In this document: positions 26,277 through 38,200 of the stretch, piece after piece
Position numbering within the stretch: position 1 is the first letter of the stretch
How the letters are laid out: the number at the start of each line of letters is the position of its first letter
Notes under the pieces: model-generated
What the model was told of the DNA's origin: nothing
Seen by the model: the letters and a program-made list of their open reading frames with translations, nothing else
Database searches by the model: none
Made by a program: the position numbers and the translations under genes
Assembly: GCF_001686925.1 (NCBI RefSeq)
Contig: NZ_LVEN01000046.1
Location: 585,370 to 649,369 of the forward strand
Length of the DNA stretch: 64,000 nt
Reading direction: 5' to 3'
Source of the DNA: Flavobacterium piscis
GTDB taxonomy: Bacteria > Bacteroidota > Bacteroidia > Flavobacteriales > Flavobacteriaceae

Positions 26277-27125
26277 TTAATTTAATGAAATGGTATCAAT
26301 CAACCTTATAGAATTAACAAATACTGCTATAAATGCACGGTAGTTTTTGTCTTTACTTTTATGATCGATAGGTAATAATGTAGATTCGTCAGCAATTACA
26401 AAATATTCTAAGTCAAAATGCTCATTATCTTTAAAAGAATTTTCGACAAATTGAATCGTTTCTTCAGGAGTGCCGGTCTGAAATATTTCTTTTGCTTCAG
26501 TTAAAATTTTATATATAATAGCTGCTTCTTTTCGTTCTTCGGGAGTTAAACGTTCATTACGAGAACTCATAGCCAATTGATTATCTTCTCTAAAAATTGG
26601 ACAACCCACAACATTTACAGGTAAATGCGTTTTTTCGACCATTTTTTTAACGATCTGCAATTGCTGGAAATCTTTTTCTCCAAAATAAGCATTTGTTGGC
26701 GTTACAATTTCGAACAAACGTTTTACTATTGTTCCAACACCGTTAAAATGTCCGGGTCTAAACTTGCCTTCCATTTGATTTTCTAATCCGTCAAAATCAA
26801 AATCCTGAGAAACCGTGTTTCCTTCGTAAATATCTTCGACAGATGGAGCATACAAAATCATTTTATCGCTCAAACCGCGCATTTTTTTTACGTCTTCTTC
26901 AAGTGTCCTTGGATATTTTTCGAGATCTTCAGGGTTGTTAAATTGCGTTGGGTTAACGAAAATACTTACAACGGTATCGTCGTTTTCTTTTATTGATCTT
27001 TGCATTAACGCCAGATGACCTTGGTGTAAAGCGCCCATTGTTGGTACAAATCCGATGGTTGAATTTGCGGTTTTGATAGTTTTTAAATAAGCTATCAAAG
27101 CTACTTTACCGTAGAAAATATGCAT
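26277..27125 (-). CDS. panC: Pantothenate synthetase
   Basis: It ligates pantoate with beta-alanine using ATP. I choose the ATG at 27125 (MHIFYGKVALIAYL). The longer reading to 27155 adds ten residues that do not look conserved. From the chosen start it is 282 residues, the usual length. Motifs: VPTMGALHQGHLAL (HIGH-like), SIFVNPTQFN, FNGVGTIVKRLF, YFGEKDFQQL and SSRNERL. It is cotranscribed with panD, which supplies its beta-alanine, and diverges from the glycogen-synthase-like gene. Confidence 0.94.
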   Translation of the reverse strand: MHIFYGKVALIAYLKTIKTANSTIGFVPTMGALHQGHLALMQRSIKENDDTVVSIFVNPTQFNNPEDLEKYPRTLEEDVKKMRGLSDKMILYAPSVEDIYEGNTVSQDFDFDGLENQMEGKFRPGHFNGVGTIVKRLFEIVTPTNAYFGEKDFQQLQIVKKMVEKTHLPVNVVGCPIFREDNQLAMSSRNERLTPEERKEAAIIYKILTEAKEIFQTGTPEETIQFVENSFKDNEHFDLEYFVIADESTLLPIDHKSKDKNYRAFIAVFVNSIRLIDTISLN

Positions 27126-27187
27126 GGCAGTATTATTAAAATTTAGTGCAAACATAATATATTAGTTATAAACTGCATAAATTTTTG

Positions 27188-27195
27188 TAATTTTG
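27188..27195 (+). promoter_or_regulatory. -7 element TAATTTTG
   Basis: A perfect TAnnTTTG with a TTA triplet 19 bp upstream (near 27166), close to the TTG-N19 consensus. It drives the glycogen-synthase-like/DUF4270/glmS unit. Confidence 0.55.
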
Positions 27196-27233
27196 CAACG
27201 TTTTTATTACCAAAAATTAAGTAAAATACTATT

Positions 27234-28040
27234 ATGAAAGATAAGAGGATATTATATGTATCATCTGAAGTCGTGCCTTATTTGGCTGAAAATGAGGTTT
27301 CTTTAATGTCTTATGACGTTCCAAAAATGATCAACGATCAAGGAGGTCAGATAAGAATTTTCATGCCAAGATATGGAAATATCAACGAAAGAAGACACCA
27401 GTTACATGAAGTTATTAGACTTTCAGGAATGAATTTGGTAGTGAATGACTTAGATATGCCATTGATTATCAAGGTGGCTTCAATCCCCAAAGAAAGAATT
27501 CAGGTTTATTTTATTGATAACGATGAATATTTTAAACGTAAAGCAACCTTTGCTGACGAGGAAGGTGTTTTGTATCCGGATAACGACGAAAGAGCCATAT
27601 TTTTTGCTAAAGGAGTTGTTGAAACGGTGAAAAAACTAAATTGGGTTCCGGATATCATTCACGTGCATGGTTGGCTGGCTGCAATGCTGCCAATTTACAT
27701 GAAGCACTATTATAAAAATGAGGCTTTGTTTTCTGAAACCAAAATTGTCACTTCTGTTTACGGACAGTCTTTTGATGAAAATCTGGATTTAGAAATGATA
27801 AATAAGGTGAAATTTGATGGTGTGCCACACGAGGCAATCTCTGATTTAGAAACGCCAAACTACGAAAATGTGTTAAAGGCTAGTATATTACACTCTGATG
27901 CTGTAATTATAGCGTCTGAAAACGTATCTCCAAGTTTAACAAAATTTATAGAATCTTCAGGAAAACCTTTTTTACCTTTCGCCACGAAAGATGCATTCGC
28001 TGAAGCGTATACAAATTTCTATAAAACAATGGGTCTTTAA
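27234..28040 (+). CDS. Glycogen/starch-synthase N-terminal-domain protein
   Basis: A 268-residue protein equal to the N-terminal GT5 (starch synthase catalytic) domain only. The start ILYVSSEVVPYL, the middle IFFAKGVVETVKKLNW and the segment IIHVHGWLAAMLP match GT5 enzymes. The usual Lys-x-Gly-Gly ADP-glucose loop is replaced by AENEVSLMSYDVPK, and there is no second GT-B domain. It is therefore probably not an active glycogen synthase by itself. Such short forms are common in Bacteroidetes. It is first in a likely operon with a DUF4270 lipoprotein and glmS. Confidence 0.78.
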   Translation: MKDKRILYVSSEVVPYLAENEVSLMSYDVPKMINDQGGQIRIFMPRYGNINERRHQLHEVIRLSGMNLVVNDLDMPLIIKVASIPKERIQVYFIDNDEYFKRKATFADEEGVLYPDNDERAIFFAKGVVETVKKLNWVPDIIHVHGWLAAMLPIYMKHYYKNEALFSETKIVTSVYGQSFDENLDLEMINKVKFDGVPHEAISDLETPNYENVLKASILHSDAVIIASENVSPSLTKFIESSGKPFLPFATKDAFAEAYTNFYKTMGL

Positions 28041-28061
28041 ATTTTAACATTATTATTAAAC

Positions 28062-29759
28062 ATGTATAATACTTCTTTTATTAAGAAAATTCTATTAGTA
28101 GCAACTGTTGTCCTTTTATATTCTTGTGATAAAGATTTTAATGAAATTGGTGAGGGTTTAATCGGAGACGATCATTTTGGTCTGGAACATACAGAATATG
28201 ATGTTTTAGCTTATAATCAGGAAGTAACTCCGGTTCAGTCAAACGGATTGACACTTAATGGTTTGGGTATTTATGATAACCCTGTATTTGGAGCGACTAC
28301 AGCTAATTTTGTGAGTCAGGTTTCTCTGGAGAATTATGCGCCAACTATTGGTGAATCACCAGAAATTCAAAGCGTAGTGCTTAGTGTTCCTTATTTTAGT
28401 CATGTAAAAAGTACAGGTACTGATGGTAGTAATACTTATGTTTTAGATTCTATTTATGGAGATAAAGAAAATGGTAAACTTAAATTGAGTGTTTATGAGT
28501 CTGGTATTCAAATGCGTTCTTCTTATATAGATGGTGGTTCTCAATTTGCTCAATTGTATTATACAGATCAGGATGCTGATTTTTTTGGAAATAAATTAGT
28601 TAATACTGAGACTGGAAAGCCACTAAATGATGATCCTGATGAGGCACAAAATGAAAAATTCTTTTTTGATGCTAAAGAAATAGTAACAGTTACTAAAGAT
28701 GATGCTGGTAAAGAAACGACGACTAGAACTGCTCCAGAAATGCGTCTGAATCTAAATAAGAAATATTTCTTTGATAAAATTCTTAAAGCCTCAGCTTCTA
28801 ATCTTTCTTCTGCTACTATTTTTCAGAGCTATTTTAGAGGGCTATATTTTAAAGTAGAGAAATCTGGAAGTAACTCCACGAATTTAGCGCTTTTGAATTT
28901 TTTCAAACAAGGTAGCAATGCTAAAATCACGATCAAATATAAGGCTAAGACTGCAATAACTACAGATCCTGCAGAGACAATGGAAGATAAAACATTGGTT
29001 ATTAATCTAAGCGGAGCTGCGGCCAGTTTATATAATGATGTTAAAGATCCTGCTTATGCTGCTGCTATAGCAAATAGAAATGACCAAACCGGAGACGAAC
29101 GTCTTTATTTAAGAGGAGGCCAGGGTTCGCTTGCGGTACTTGAATTATTCGGTAAAACTGATTTACTAAGTTACGATGATCAGGGTAATATAGTGAATAA
29201 GCCTAACGGTGTTTCAGATCAATTAGATGAAATTAGAAATAATGTTAAGCATAAAAACTGGCTGGCCAATGAAGCTAATTTAGTTTTCTCTATTGATGCA
29301 GCTAAAATGACCGGAGTTTGGGAGCCAAAAAGAATTTACTTGTATGATTTAGTAAATAATATACCAATTGTAGATTTTAGTACAGATGGATCTACTGATG
29401 GTATTAATAATAAAATCGTCTATAGTGGTATAATTAATGTAGACGCTACTACAAAGAGAGGTACAACGTACAAAATTAGATTAACGAGCCATGTTCGTAA
29501 TTTAATAAAAGATGCAGCTGTAAAAAATGTGAAATTAGGTTTGGTAGTAACAGGAGATGTAAACACGATAACTTCAGGTAAATTAAAAAACAGAATTTTA
29601 ATTGATCCGGCTAATCCAAATGATTATTTTTCAGAAGTACCAAGAGCTTCAATTATGAGTCCGTTAGGAACAGTATTGTTTGGAGGAAATATTCCTTCAA
29701 CAGATGCTAACTATGCAAAAAGACTTCAGTTGCAAGTGTACTATACGAAACCAAATTAA
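28062..29759 (+). CDS. DUF4270 lipoprotein
   Basis: A 565-residue lipoprotein (C22 in LYSC) of the DUF4270 family. The start of the mature protein, CDKDFNEIGEGLIGDDHFGL, is typical. The rest is beta-rich with long polar segments. The family is restricted to Bacteroidetes and has no known function. It lies 21 bp after the glycogen-synthase-like gene and 10 bp before glmS. I recall the DUF4270-glmS pairing from related genomes, which suggests an envelope-precursor link. Confidence 0.85.
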   Translation: MYNTSFIKKILLVATVVLLYSCDKDFNEIGEGLIGDDHFGLEHTEYDVLAYNQEVTPVQSNGLTLNGLGIYDNPVFGATTANFVSQVSLENYAPTIGESPEIQSVVLSVPYFSHVKSTGTDGSNTYVLDSIYGDKENGKLKLSVYESGIQMRSSYIDGGSQFAQLYYTDQDADFFGNKLVNTETGKPLNDDPDEAQNEKFFFDAKEIVTVTKDDAGKETTTRTAPEMRLNLNKKYFFDKILKASASNLSSATIFQSYFRGLYFKVEKSGSNSTNLALLNFFKQGSNAKITIKYKAKTAITTDPAETMEDKTLVINLSGAAASLYNDVKDPAYAAAIANRNDQTGDERLYLRGGQGSLAVLELFGKTDLLSYDDQGNIVNKPNGVSDQLDEIRNNVKHKNWLANEANLVFSIDAAKMTGVWEPKRIYLYDLVNNIPIVDFSTDGSTDGINNKIVYSGIINVDATTKRGTTYKIRLTSHVRNLIKDAAVKNVKLGLVVTGDVNTITSGKLKNRILIDPANPNDYFSEVPRASIMSPLGTVLFGGNIPSTDANYAKRLQLQVYYTKPN

Positions 29760-29769
29760 TAAATAATAT

Positions 29770-31620
29770 ATGTGTGGAATTGTTGGATATATCGGTCATA
29801 GAGATGCCTATCCTATTGTTATAAAAGGATTAAAGCGTCTTGAATACAGAGGATATGATAGTGCGGGTGTCATGTTATATGATACTGAAACAGGTATAAA
29901 AGTTTGTAAAACAAAAGGTAAGGTTTTAGATCTTGAAGCTAAAGCAAAAGAGGGCTTTACGACAAACGGAACTATAGGAATTGGGCATACACGTTGGGCA
30001 ACACATGGTGTTCCAAATGATGTAAACTCACATCCTCATCTTTCTAATTCAGGTGAGTTGGTAATTATTCATAATGGAATCATTGAGAATTATGCGCCGC
30101 TTAAAGAAGAATTAATCAAAAGAGGTTATACATTTAAATCTGATACAGATACTGAAGTTTTAGTCAATTTGATTGAAGAAGTTCAGAAAAAAGAAGGAAT
30201 AAAATTGGGTAAAGCAGTTCAGATTGCTTTAAATCAAGTGGTAGGAGCTTATGCAATTGCTGTTTTTGATAAAAAAAATCCAAATGAAATAGTTGCTGCA
30301 AGATTAGGTAGTCCGTTGGCGATTGGTGTTGGAGAAGGAGAATATTTTATTGCTTCTGATGCTTCGCCTTTTATCGAATATACTTCGAATGCCATTTATC
30401 TTGAAGATGGTGAAATGGCAAACATTAGATTGCACAAGCCTCTTAAAGTTAGAAAAATTAAAGATGACTCTTTAGTAGATCCTTATATCCAGGAGCTTCA
30501 AATGAATTTGGAGCAAATTGAAAAAGGCGGTTATGATCATTTCATGCTGAAAGAAATCTACGAACAGCCAAGTGTTATAAAAGATACTTACAGAGGAAGA
30601 CTTCATGCGAATGAAGGAATTGTTCAAATGGCAGGTGTTGAGGATAATTTAGAAAAATTCTTAAACGCAAAACGTATTCTAATTGTAGCATGCGGTACTT
30701 CATGGCACGCAGGTTTAGTAGCAGAATATATTTTTGAAGAATTTACACGTATTCCGGTTGAAGTAGAATACGCTTCTGAATTTAGATACAGAAACCCAAT
30801 TATCAATAAAGATGATGTTGTTATTGCTATTTCTCAATCTGGAGAAACGGCTGATACAATGGCAGCTATAAAATTGGCAAAAGAAAACGGAGCTTTTGTA
30901 TTTGGTGTTTGTAATGTGGTGGGTTCTTCTATTTCAAGAGAAAGCCATGCAGGTGCTTATACGCACGCAGGACCGGAAATTGGAGTAGCTTCTACAAAAG
31001 CATTTACAACGCAAATTACGGTTTTAACCATGATCGCATTGCGATTAGGTAAAGCAAAAGGAACTTTGTCAAATACTGATTACCGTACGTACTTGCAAGA
31101 ATTAGAAATAATTCCTGAAAAAGTAGCAGAGGCACTACAAACAAACGACAGAGCAAAAGAAATTGCAGCAATATTTAAAGATGCTCCAAATTGCTTATAC
31201 TTGGGACGTGGTTATAATTTCCCGGTTGCTCTTGAAGGCGCTTTAAAGCTTAAAGAGATCTCTTATATTCATGCCGAAGGTTATCCTGCTGCAGAGATGA
31301 AACACGGTCCAATTGCTTTGATCGATGAGCATATGCCGGTTATTGTAATTGCACCAAAACAAGGTCACTACGATAAAATTGTAAGTAACATCCAAGAAAT
31401 TAAATCAAGAAGCGGTAAAATCATCGCTGTAGTAACTAAAGGTGATACTCAGGTTCGTGAGTTGGCTGATTATGTTATCGAGATTCCTGAAACTTCAGAT
31501 GCGTTGTCTCCATTGATTACAACAATCCCTTTACAATTGCTGTCTTATTATATAGCAGTAATGAGAGGTTGTAATGTAGATCAGCCGCGTAACTTAGCAA
31601 AATCAGTTACTGTAGAATAG
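29770..31620 (+). CDS. glmS: Glutamine-fructose-6-phosphate aminotransferase
   Basis: A 616-residue GlmS, the first committed enzyme of UDP-GlcNAc synthesis: it makes glucosamine-6-phosphate from fructose-6-phosphate and glutamine. The N-terminal glutaminase domain begins MCGIVGYIG with C2 as nucleophile, then RGYDSAG and GHTRWATHG. Two SIS sugar-isomerase domains follow, with ISQSGETADT and ASTKAFTTQ, then the C-terminal AEGYPAAEMKHGPIALI and PRNLAKSVTVE. The length is normal. No glmS ribozyme is seen in the 10-bp leader. A strong terminator follows. Confidence 0.97.
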   Translation: MCGIVGYIGHRDAYPIVIKGLKRLEYRGYDSAGVMLYDTETGIKVCKTKGKVLDLEAKAKEGFTTNGTIGIGHTRWATHGVPNDVNSHPHLSNSGELVIIHNGIIENYAPLKEELIKRGYTFKSDTDTEVLVNLIEEVQKKEGIKLGKAVQIALNQVVGAYAIAVFDKKNPNEIVAARLGSPLAIGVGEGEYFIASDASPFIEYTSNAIYLEDGEMANIRLHKPLKVRKIKDDSLVDPYIQELQMNLEQIEKGGYDHFMLKEIYEQPSVIKDTYRGRLHANEGIVQMAGVEDNLEKFLNAKRILIVACGTSWHAGLVAEYIFEEFTRIPVEVEYASEFRYRNPIINKDDVVIAISQSGETADTMAAIKLAKENGAFVFGVCNVVGSSISRESHAGAYTHAGPEIGVASTKAFTTQITVLTMIALRLGKAKGTLSNTDYRTYLQELEIIPEKVAEALQTNDRAKEIAAIFKDAPNCLYLGRGYNFPVALEGALKLKEISYIHAEGYPAAEMKHGPIALIDEHMPVIVIAPKQGHYDKIVSNIQEIKSRSGKIIAVVTKGDTQVRELADYVIEIPETSDALSPLITTIPLQLLSYYIAVMRGCNVDQPRNLAKSVTVE

Positions 31621-31645
31621 ATTTTATTTCAATATAAATATTTAA

Positions 31646-31675
31646 AAAAGCGAGACAGGAGTCTCGCTTTTTTTG
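31646..31675 (+). terminator. Terminator after glmS
   Basis: An 11-bp stem (31646-31656 with 31661-31671), loop AGGA, then a T run. Confidence 0.92.
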
Positions 31676-31702
31676 TGGCTATAATTTTTTATTAACATAA
31701 AT

Positions 31703-31734
31703 TTTGTAAGATTTAAAATATAAATATATATTTG
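31703..31734 (+). promoter_or_regulatory. Promoter of the RHS operon
   Basis: TTTG at 31703-31706 and TATATTTG at 31727-31734, separated by 20 bp. This is an excellent Bacteroidetes housekeeping promoter, 26 bp before the first gene. Confidence 0.7.
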
Positions 31735-31759
31735 TAGGAAATGTTTTAAAATCAGTATT

Positions 31760-32215
31760 ATGAAAAGATGTTTACTTATCATTTTATTTCAGTTTTGCTT
31801 CTCAGCAAATGCACAACAAAAGCTAACTTTTAATTATGATCAGGCGGGAAATCAGGTCGAAAGAGTTTTGTGTTTGTCTGGTTGTTCTGTATCTGCAAAA
31901 CGCGTAGAAGATATAAAAGAAATTGAGGCACTAACAGATGATGACTTATTAAAATTTTCTCCTCAGGATGTTATCTCATATTATCCCAACCCTGTAAAAG
32001 AAGAGTTGTATTTGCAATGGCAATTGACTCAGGATAATTATGTCACTTTAATTCATGTTTATTCTTTGACAGGTCAAATTCTTAGAACCTATCCGGCAAA
32101 TGCGACAATGAATAATCTGAATATCCCTTTTCAAAGTTATCCTATAGGAGTTTATCTTGTTTTACTTTCGTATAAGGACGGAGGAGAAAAATCTATTAAA
32201 ATCATAAAACAATAA
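31760..32215 (+). CDS. Small T9SS type A sorted protein with a YD-like motif
   Basis: A 151-residue exported protein with a Sec signal to about A19, then KLTFNYDQAGNQVERV, which resembles a single RHS/YD phrase. Residues about 75-151 are a T9SS type A sorting domain: YYPNPVKEELYLQW, then VYSLTGQIL, then YPIGVYLVLLSYKDGG and a basic end KSIKIIKQ. It should be carried across the outer membrane by type 9 secretion. It ends 5 bp before the RHS gene and shares its promoter. The RHS protein itself lacks such a domain, so this may be an accessory for it; that is inference. Confidence 0.82.
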   Translation: MKRCLLIILFQFCFSANAQQKLTFNYDQAGNQVERVLCLSGCSVSAKRVEDIKEIEALTDDDLLKFSPQDVISYYPNPVKEELYLQWQLTQDNYVTLIHVYSLTGQILRTYPANATMNNLNIPFQSYPIGVYLVLLSYKDGGEKSIKIIKQ

Positions 32216-32220
32216 GCGAC

Positions 32221-35200
32221 ATGAGAAAATTTTACTTTACCCTTATTTTTTTATTATTTGGCTTTTTAGGTTTTGCACAGACTTCTTCTGAAGTTGGTAT
32301 TACAGAAGGTCAATTGTCAGTTTCTTTATCAGGAGGAGCTAATTATACAATTCCAATAGCAGTTCCTCCCGGAATCAATGGCATAGGTCCCCAAATTAGC
32401 TTAGTGTATAACAGTCAGGGCGGTAATGGTGTAGCTGGCTTTGGGTGGAATATTGCTGGAGTCTCAACAATATCTAGAATTCCAGCAACAAAATTTCATG
32501 ATGGAATAATTGATGCGGTTGATTTTAATGCTTTAGATCGTTTTGCTTTAGATGGGCAGAGGTTAATAGTGAAAAATGGAACTTCAGGAGTTTATGGGGC
32601 TAATGAAACGGTATATGAGACAGAGAGTTTCTCAAATACAAAAGTCACATCTTATGGTGTTCACCCAAATGGTACAAATTATGGTCCGGCTTATTTTATT
32701 GTTGAATATCCTGACGGTTCAAAAGCATATTATGGTAATTCTACTGATTCCCGTTCTATAACAGATTGGGCAATTGCATATTGGGAAAATCCTCAAGGAG
32801 TGAGAATAAGCTATAATTATTCTGCATCAGACAATTCATTTAATAATGTATTAAATATAATATCTATAAAATATGGTAGTATTGCAACTGCAACACCTAT
32901 AAATGAAATTAGATTTAAATATAATGATAGGAAACGTGCTGAACAGTCTTATGTAGGTGGTCTTAGTATTATTAGTAATACAATTCTAAAAGAAATTAAC
33001 GTTATTGGGAATGGATTAGGTTTTAGAAATTATGTTTTGGATCAAGAAACAACTTCTTTGAATTATCAACGGTTGAAATCTATTACAGAAAAAAGTGGTG
33101 ATAATACTAAAAGTTATAATCCTACTACTTTTAGCTATGATGATACTACTAGTCCTACTCCTCTTAAAGCAAATATAGAAGCAACACTGGGATGGTCAGG
33201 GATAAATAACTTGAATACTGATTATATTACTGGTGATTTTGATAATGATGGTAAAACAGATATTATTTTATATTCAAAAACGGCAGGGTTAAAAGATAAG
33301 TATACTTTATTTTCTGATATTATATCAGGAAAAGTTAATAGTGGTAAACAAGATTATGTGGGTACTTTTGAGAATATTTTCCCTGCTGCTTTTTTAAGTT
33401 CAGATAATAAGTTATTACCACAGGGGTGGGCTATTGTAAAAAGAACGGATGCAAATTGTATCATTTCATTGCATGGTTCTGGTTCTACTTCAGCGACTAC
33501 CAAACATTATGAAAAACAATATAATTTTAGTAAAACTGTAACAAAAGCATCCAATTGGTCTTATTGCGATCCTAAAGACTATAAGGGAGTAGTATTAGAA
33601 AATATTCCTATCGATTATTACAGTGGTGATTTTAATGGAGACGGTCTTACAGATGTCATCGGAATTGAAAAAAGTTTTTACTATGATATGACATTATGTA
33701 ATTTTGGAAACCGTACAACAGAATATCAAAGACCGTTATATCAAGGTGGGACTGTTCATCTTTTCAATTTAGATAGACGACTTACCGCTGATCAACCTGA
33801 TAATATAGGTAATATTGCCATGAGTGTTGGCTATGGTACAAAAATTTATATAGCTGATTTCAATGGTGATGGAAAGTCTGATATCTATGTTTTAGAATCT
33901 GGATTTATAAAAGTATATACTTTAAATAAAGACAATAAATTAACCTTATTGTATCAAAATGCATCTGCTGATTCAGGGATTGCCCTTGACAGGCCAATTT
34001 TAATAGGTGATTACAATGGTGATGGAAAGATTGATTTTGTTATACCTAATGAATTGGATAAGGACAGTTGGAATTTTTATTTTTCTATGGGGAATAATTT
34101 CAAAAAAATTAATGCCACCATCGGGATAAAATATCTGACAGCAAAAGAAGGTGCTTATATGATAACTGGTAGAGATGGTGTTACGCGATATCCTTATGGG
34201 TTAATGGAAACCACTTACATTGCTAATGATTATAATGGCGATGGGAAGACCGATATTTTATGCCAGAATAATGTAACCGTTTCGAGAGACGGAGCTTTGG
34301 GAAAAGTTGGAACACCCTTAGAAAGTATGTTGATTTTGTTTGAAAATCAATCAGTTAATGGTAAGGAAGTTATGTTCTCACGAATTACTTCTGAAATAGA
34401 AGTTACCGGTATAGGAAGAAATCCTATACCCGTATTTACTAATCATAATCAGGTAAATCAAAATTTAGAGTATAGTGTAATTTATGACAACATGATCAAA
34501 TCTTTTAAAAGCCCAAAAGATAATCGCGAAGATGTATTGTTAAAAGGAATTACAAATGGAAATGGAGTAAAAGAAACGATTACGTATAAAACATTGCAGC
34601 AAGATCCTTATGAGCCTATATATACACCAACAGCACTAACAGAAACTTTTCCTAACATTGATATTATAGCAGTCCCTGCTTTTAAAATAGTATCATTTTT
34701 AGAAAAACAAAGTAAAGAACTTTATAAAAAACAGCAGTTTTTGTATTCTGGAGCTGTTTCTAATAGTGAAGGCTTAGGTTTCTTAGGCTTTAGATCAACA
34801 CTAAGAACCAATTGGTATGATGATGACGATAATGACAGTGTAATTTCGAGTATTGCAAAAAATGATATCACATTAAGAGGCGCAAATACAGAAAATTACA
34901 CACTATTAGGACTTGGGAGACCTTTGATGCCAAACACTACTAAAACGGAGAGTACAATTGTGAAAGAAGGGTCTTATACAGTAACGACAATTGATAATCT
35001 AGTTGCAACACAAAGTATTACTTTAAAACCTGATACCTGGATTAAGCCTGGTAGTACTTTTTCAGCAAAGATAAATGAGGATGCAAATGTTAATTCTCTC
35101 AATACACCTTCAAGCTTTATAACAAAATCTTTGTTAAATTACGAAAGCGAACTTTTGCCGAATAAAGTTTACAAAATAAAAAACACAACAACAAAACAGT

Positions 35201-38200
35201 TTAATGGTTTAGACAATACAAGCTCAGAAAACAGAGTTTTTTATGATGACAATAATAACCCTTTAAAATCGACTACATTAGTAAAACAGTCTGGAGCAAC
35301 AGTTCAAACAACAGTTTCAGATGTTGCTTATTATCCTCCTACAGTTTCACCTTATGTTGTTGGGAGACCTTCCGGTAAAAATCAAAGTGTTACTATTTCA
35401 GGAGATGTACTGACCTCTGAAGAGGTGTATGTTTATGAAAACAATTTATTATCCAATATTAAGAAAAAAGGAACCAATACAGATTATATTACAGAAGATA
35501 ACGTTTATGATGCATTTGGTAACATTACTAAAAAAACAATAACTGCCTCAGGGCTTAGCCCAAGAATTACCAATTATGAATATGATCCTTCAGGACGTTT
35601 TTTAACAAAAAGTACTGATATTGAGAGGTTGTCGACATCTTTCGATTATAATTATTCAAATGGAACAGTAAAATCTGAAACAAATCCTTATGGATTAACT
35701 ACTTCGTACTTATACGATTCGTGGTTCAAAAAAACAACTACCACTGATTATTTAGGCAAAAAAAACAGTTACGTTTATGCCCGAAGCGGACAAAAAACAA
35801 TTGTTACATCAACAGCAGATGATGGCAGCATAAGCGAAGAAACATTTGACGATTTAGGAAGAAAGATAAAAGCAGGAAGCAAAAACATAATGGGAACTTT
35901 CTCTTATGTTGATTATGTCTATGATATTTATGATCGTAACTATAAAGTAAGTGAACCTTATTTTGGATCAGCTGGATCACAATGGAGTGAAACCAAATAT
36001 GATGCTTATGGAAGAGTCATTCAAAACATAGCCTTTACAGGAAAAGTGACAGATATTACCTATTCAGGATTAACAACAACTGTAAGTGATGGGACAATAT
36101 CAAAAACGTCTATTAAAAATGCAATAGGAAACGTAGTCTCAATGACAGACACCCCGGGAGGAACAATTAAATATGCCTATTTTGCTAATGGAAACTTAAA
36201 AGAATCAGATTATGCTGGTGTAAAAACTACCATTGAGCAAGATGGCTGGGGACGAAAAACAAAATTGGTTGATTCTTCTGCAGGAACCTACACGTATGTA
36301 TATAATGGCTTTGGAGAAACAACAAGTACGACGACGCCTAACGGAACTACAAATTATATTTTGGATGCGGTAGGTAAAGTAACCCAAAAAACAATTTCGG
36401 GTACAAATACAAATTCTAAAACGACCTATTATTACGATCCTTCGAGCAAATTGCTTACAAGTAGTAAGTTTGAAGACTTAGCGAATGGAGCAAATACAAT
36501 ACTAAATTCATTTACTTATGACACTTCAAAAAGAATAAGCAAAACAGTAGAGACAACACCATATGCTGTATTTACCAAAGATTTTACTTATGATGGTTTT
36601 GGACGTTCAGATACTGAAACTTCAACAGCAGCTGCAGGCGGAAAATCAAGCAGTAAAGTCATAAAAAATACGTATAAAAATGGTTCGCATTGGCAAATAG
36701 TAGACAATGCCACAAGTATCATATTATGGCAAACCAATACCGTAAATGCAAGAGGGCAGCTCAAAAATGCACAAAATGGACCAACAACCATAACAAATGA
36801 ATATGATAATTACGGTTTAGCTTCTCAGTTTAAATATGATAAAACCTCAGGATCAACGAACATACTGACATTAAACACTGTCTTTGATGCCAGAAAAGGC
36901 AATTTAACAAGCAGAACAAACAGTTTGTTTAACAGAAATGAAAGTTTTAAATATGATGCTCAGGATCGTTTAACAGAATTTACAAATGCACAAGGCGCAC
37001 AAGAAAAACAATTGTATGATGATCAGGGTAGAATTACCGAAAACAGTTTAGGAAATTATACTTATGCAAAAGACAAGCCTTATCAAAATGTGTCAATAAA
37101 CGTTAAACCAGAAGCTTTAACTTATTATACAGCAAGACAAACACAGAATATAACATACAATACATTTAAAAGCCCTGTACAAATTGAAGAAACCGGTATT
37201 GACAAAGTAAGTTTTACTTACAATGATGGTAACGATCGTACTGCCATGTTTTACGGAGGTTTACACGATGATAAATTACTTAGACCTTTAAGAAAATACT
37301 ACTCTGCAGATGGCAGTATGGAAATTAAAGAAAATAAAATAACAGGTGTATTTGAGTTCATTACCTATATTGGTGGAGACGGTTACTCTGCACCAATTGT
37401 ATTAAAAAGCAACGGAATAAGCCAAGAATATTTATATTTACAAAGAGATTGTCAGGGGTCAATAGTTGCTATAACGAATCAGGCAGGAACAGTTGTCGAA
37501 AAACGACTGTTTGATGCCTGGGGAGCAATAGTAAGCGTGCAGGATGGGGCAGGAAATGTACTGGCAGGATTAACCATTTTAGACAGAGGATATACAGGAC
37601 ACGAACATTTGCAAAGTGTTGGCCTTATCAATATGAATGGTCGTATATATGATCCTAAATTACATCGTTTTTTACAGCCGGATAATTTTGTGCAGGATCC
37701 TTTTAATACTCAAAGTTTTAATCGTTATGGATATGTTTTAAATAATCCTTTAGCTTATACTGATCCAAGTGGTGAGATTATTCCTTTAATTGTAGCTGCA
37801 ATTATTGTAGTGAGTGCTGCTGTTAACGTTTATCAAAACTGGGATAAAATTACAGGAGGTACAGGTAAGTTTTCCGATATTAAATGGGGGAAACTTGCTG
37901 GTTATACCATTTCTGGAGCGGCTTCTGGTGCTTTAACTGTGTATGGAGGCCCATATGGGGTAGTAATAGGGGCAGGGGTTCAGTCATTTTTGAATTCGGC
38001 CGTTAATGGAGATGATTTTAGAACTACTTTAGCAAATACTGGTACTGGTGTTGTTTCAGGAGGATTAACTTTAGGATTTGGAAAAGGTCTTGGTCTTATA
38101 TTTCCTAATGGAATTATTGGTTTTGGTAATCCTATTTTAAAAGAAGGAATTAATAATGTTTTTGGAAGTATAATCTCTTCTTTTTTAGTTACATCGACAT

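Noticed and set aside
29760..29770. glmS ribozyme upstream of glmS
   Set aside because: Only 10 bp separate the DUF4270 stop codon and the glmS start, leaving no room for the ribozyme, which is also typical of Gram-positive bacteria.
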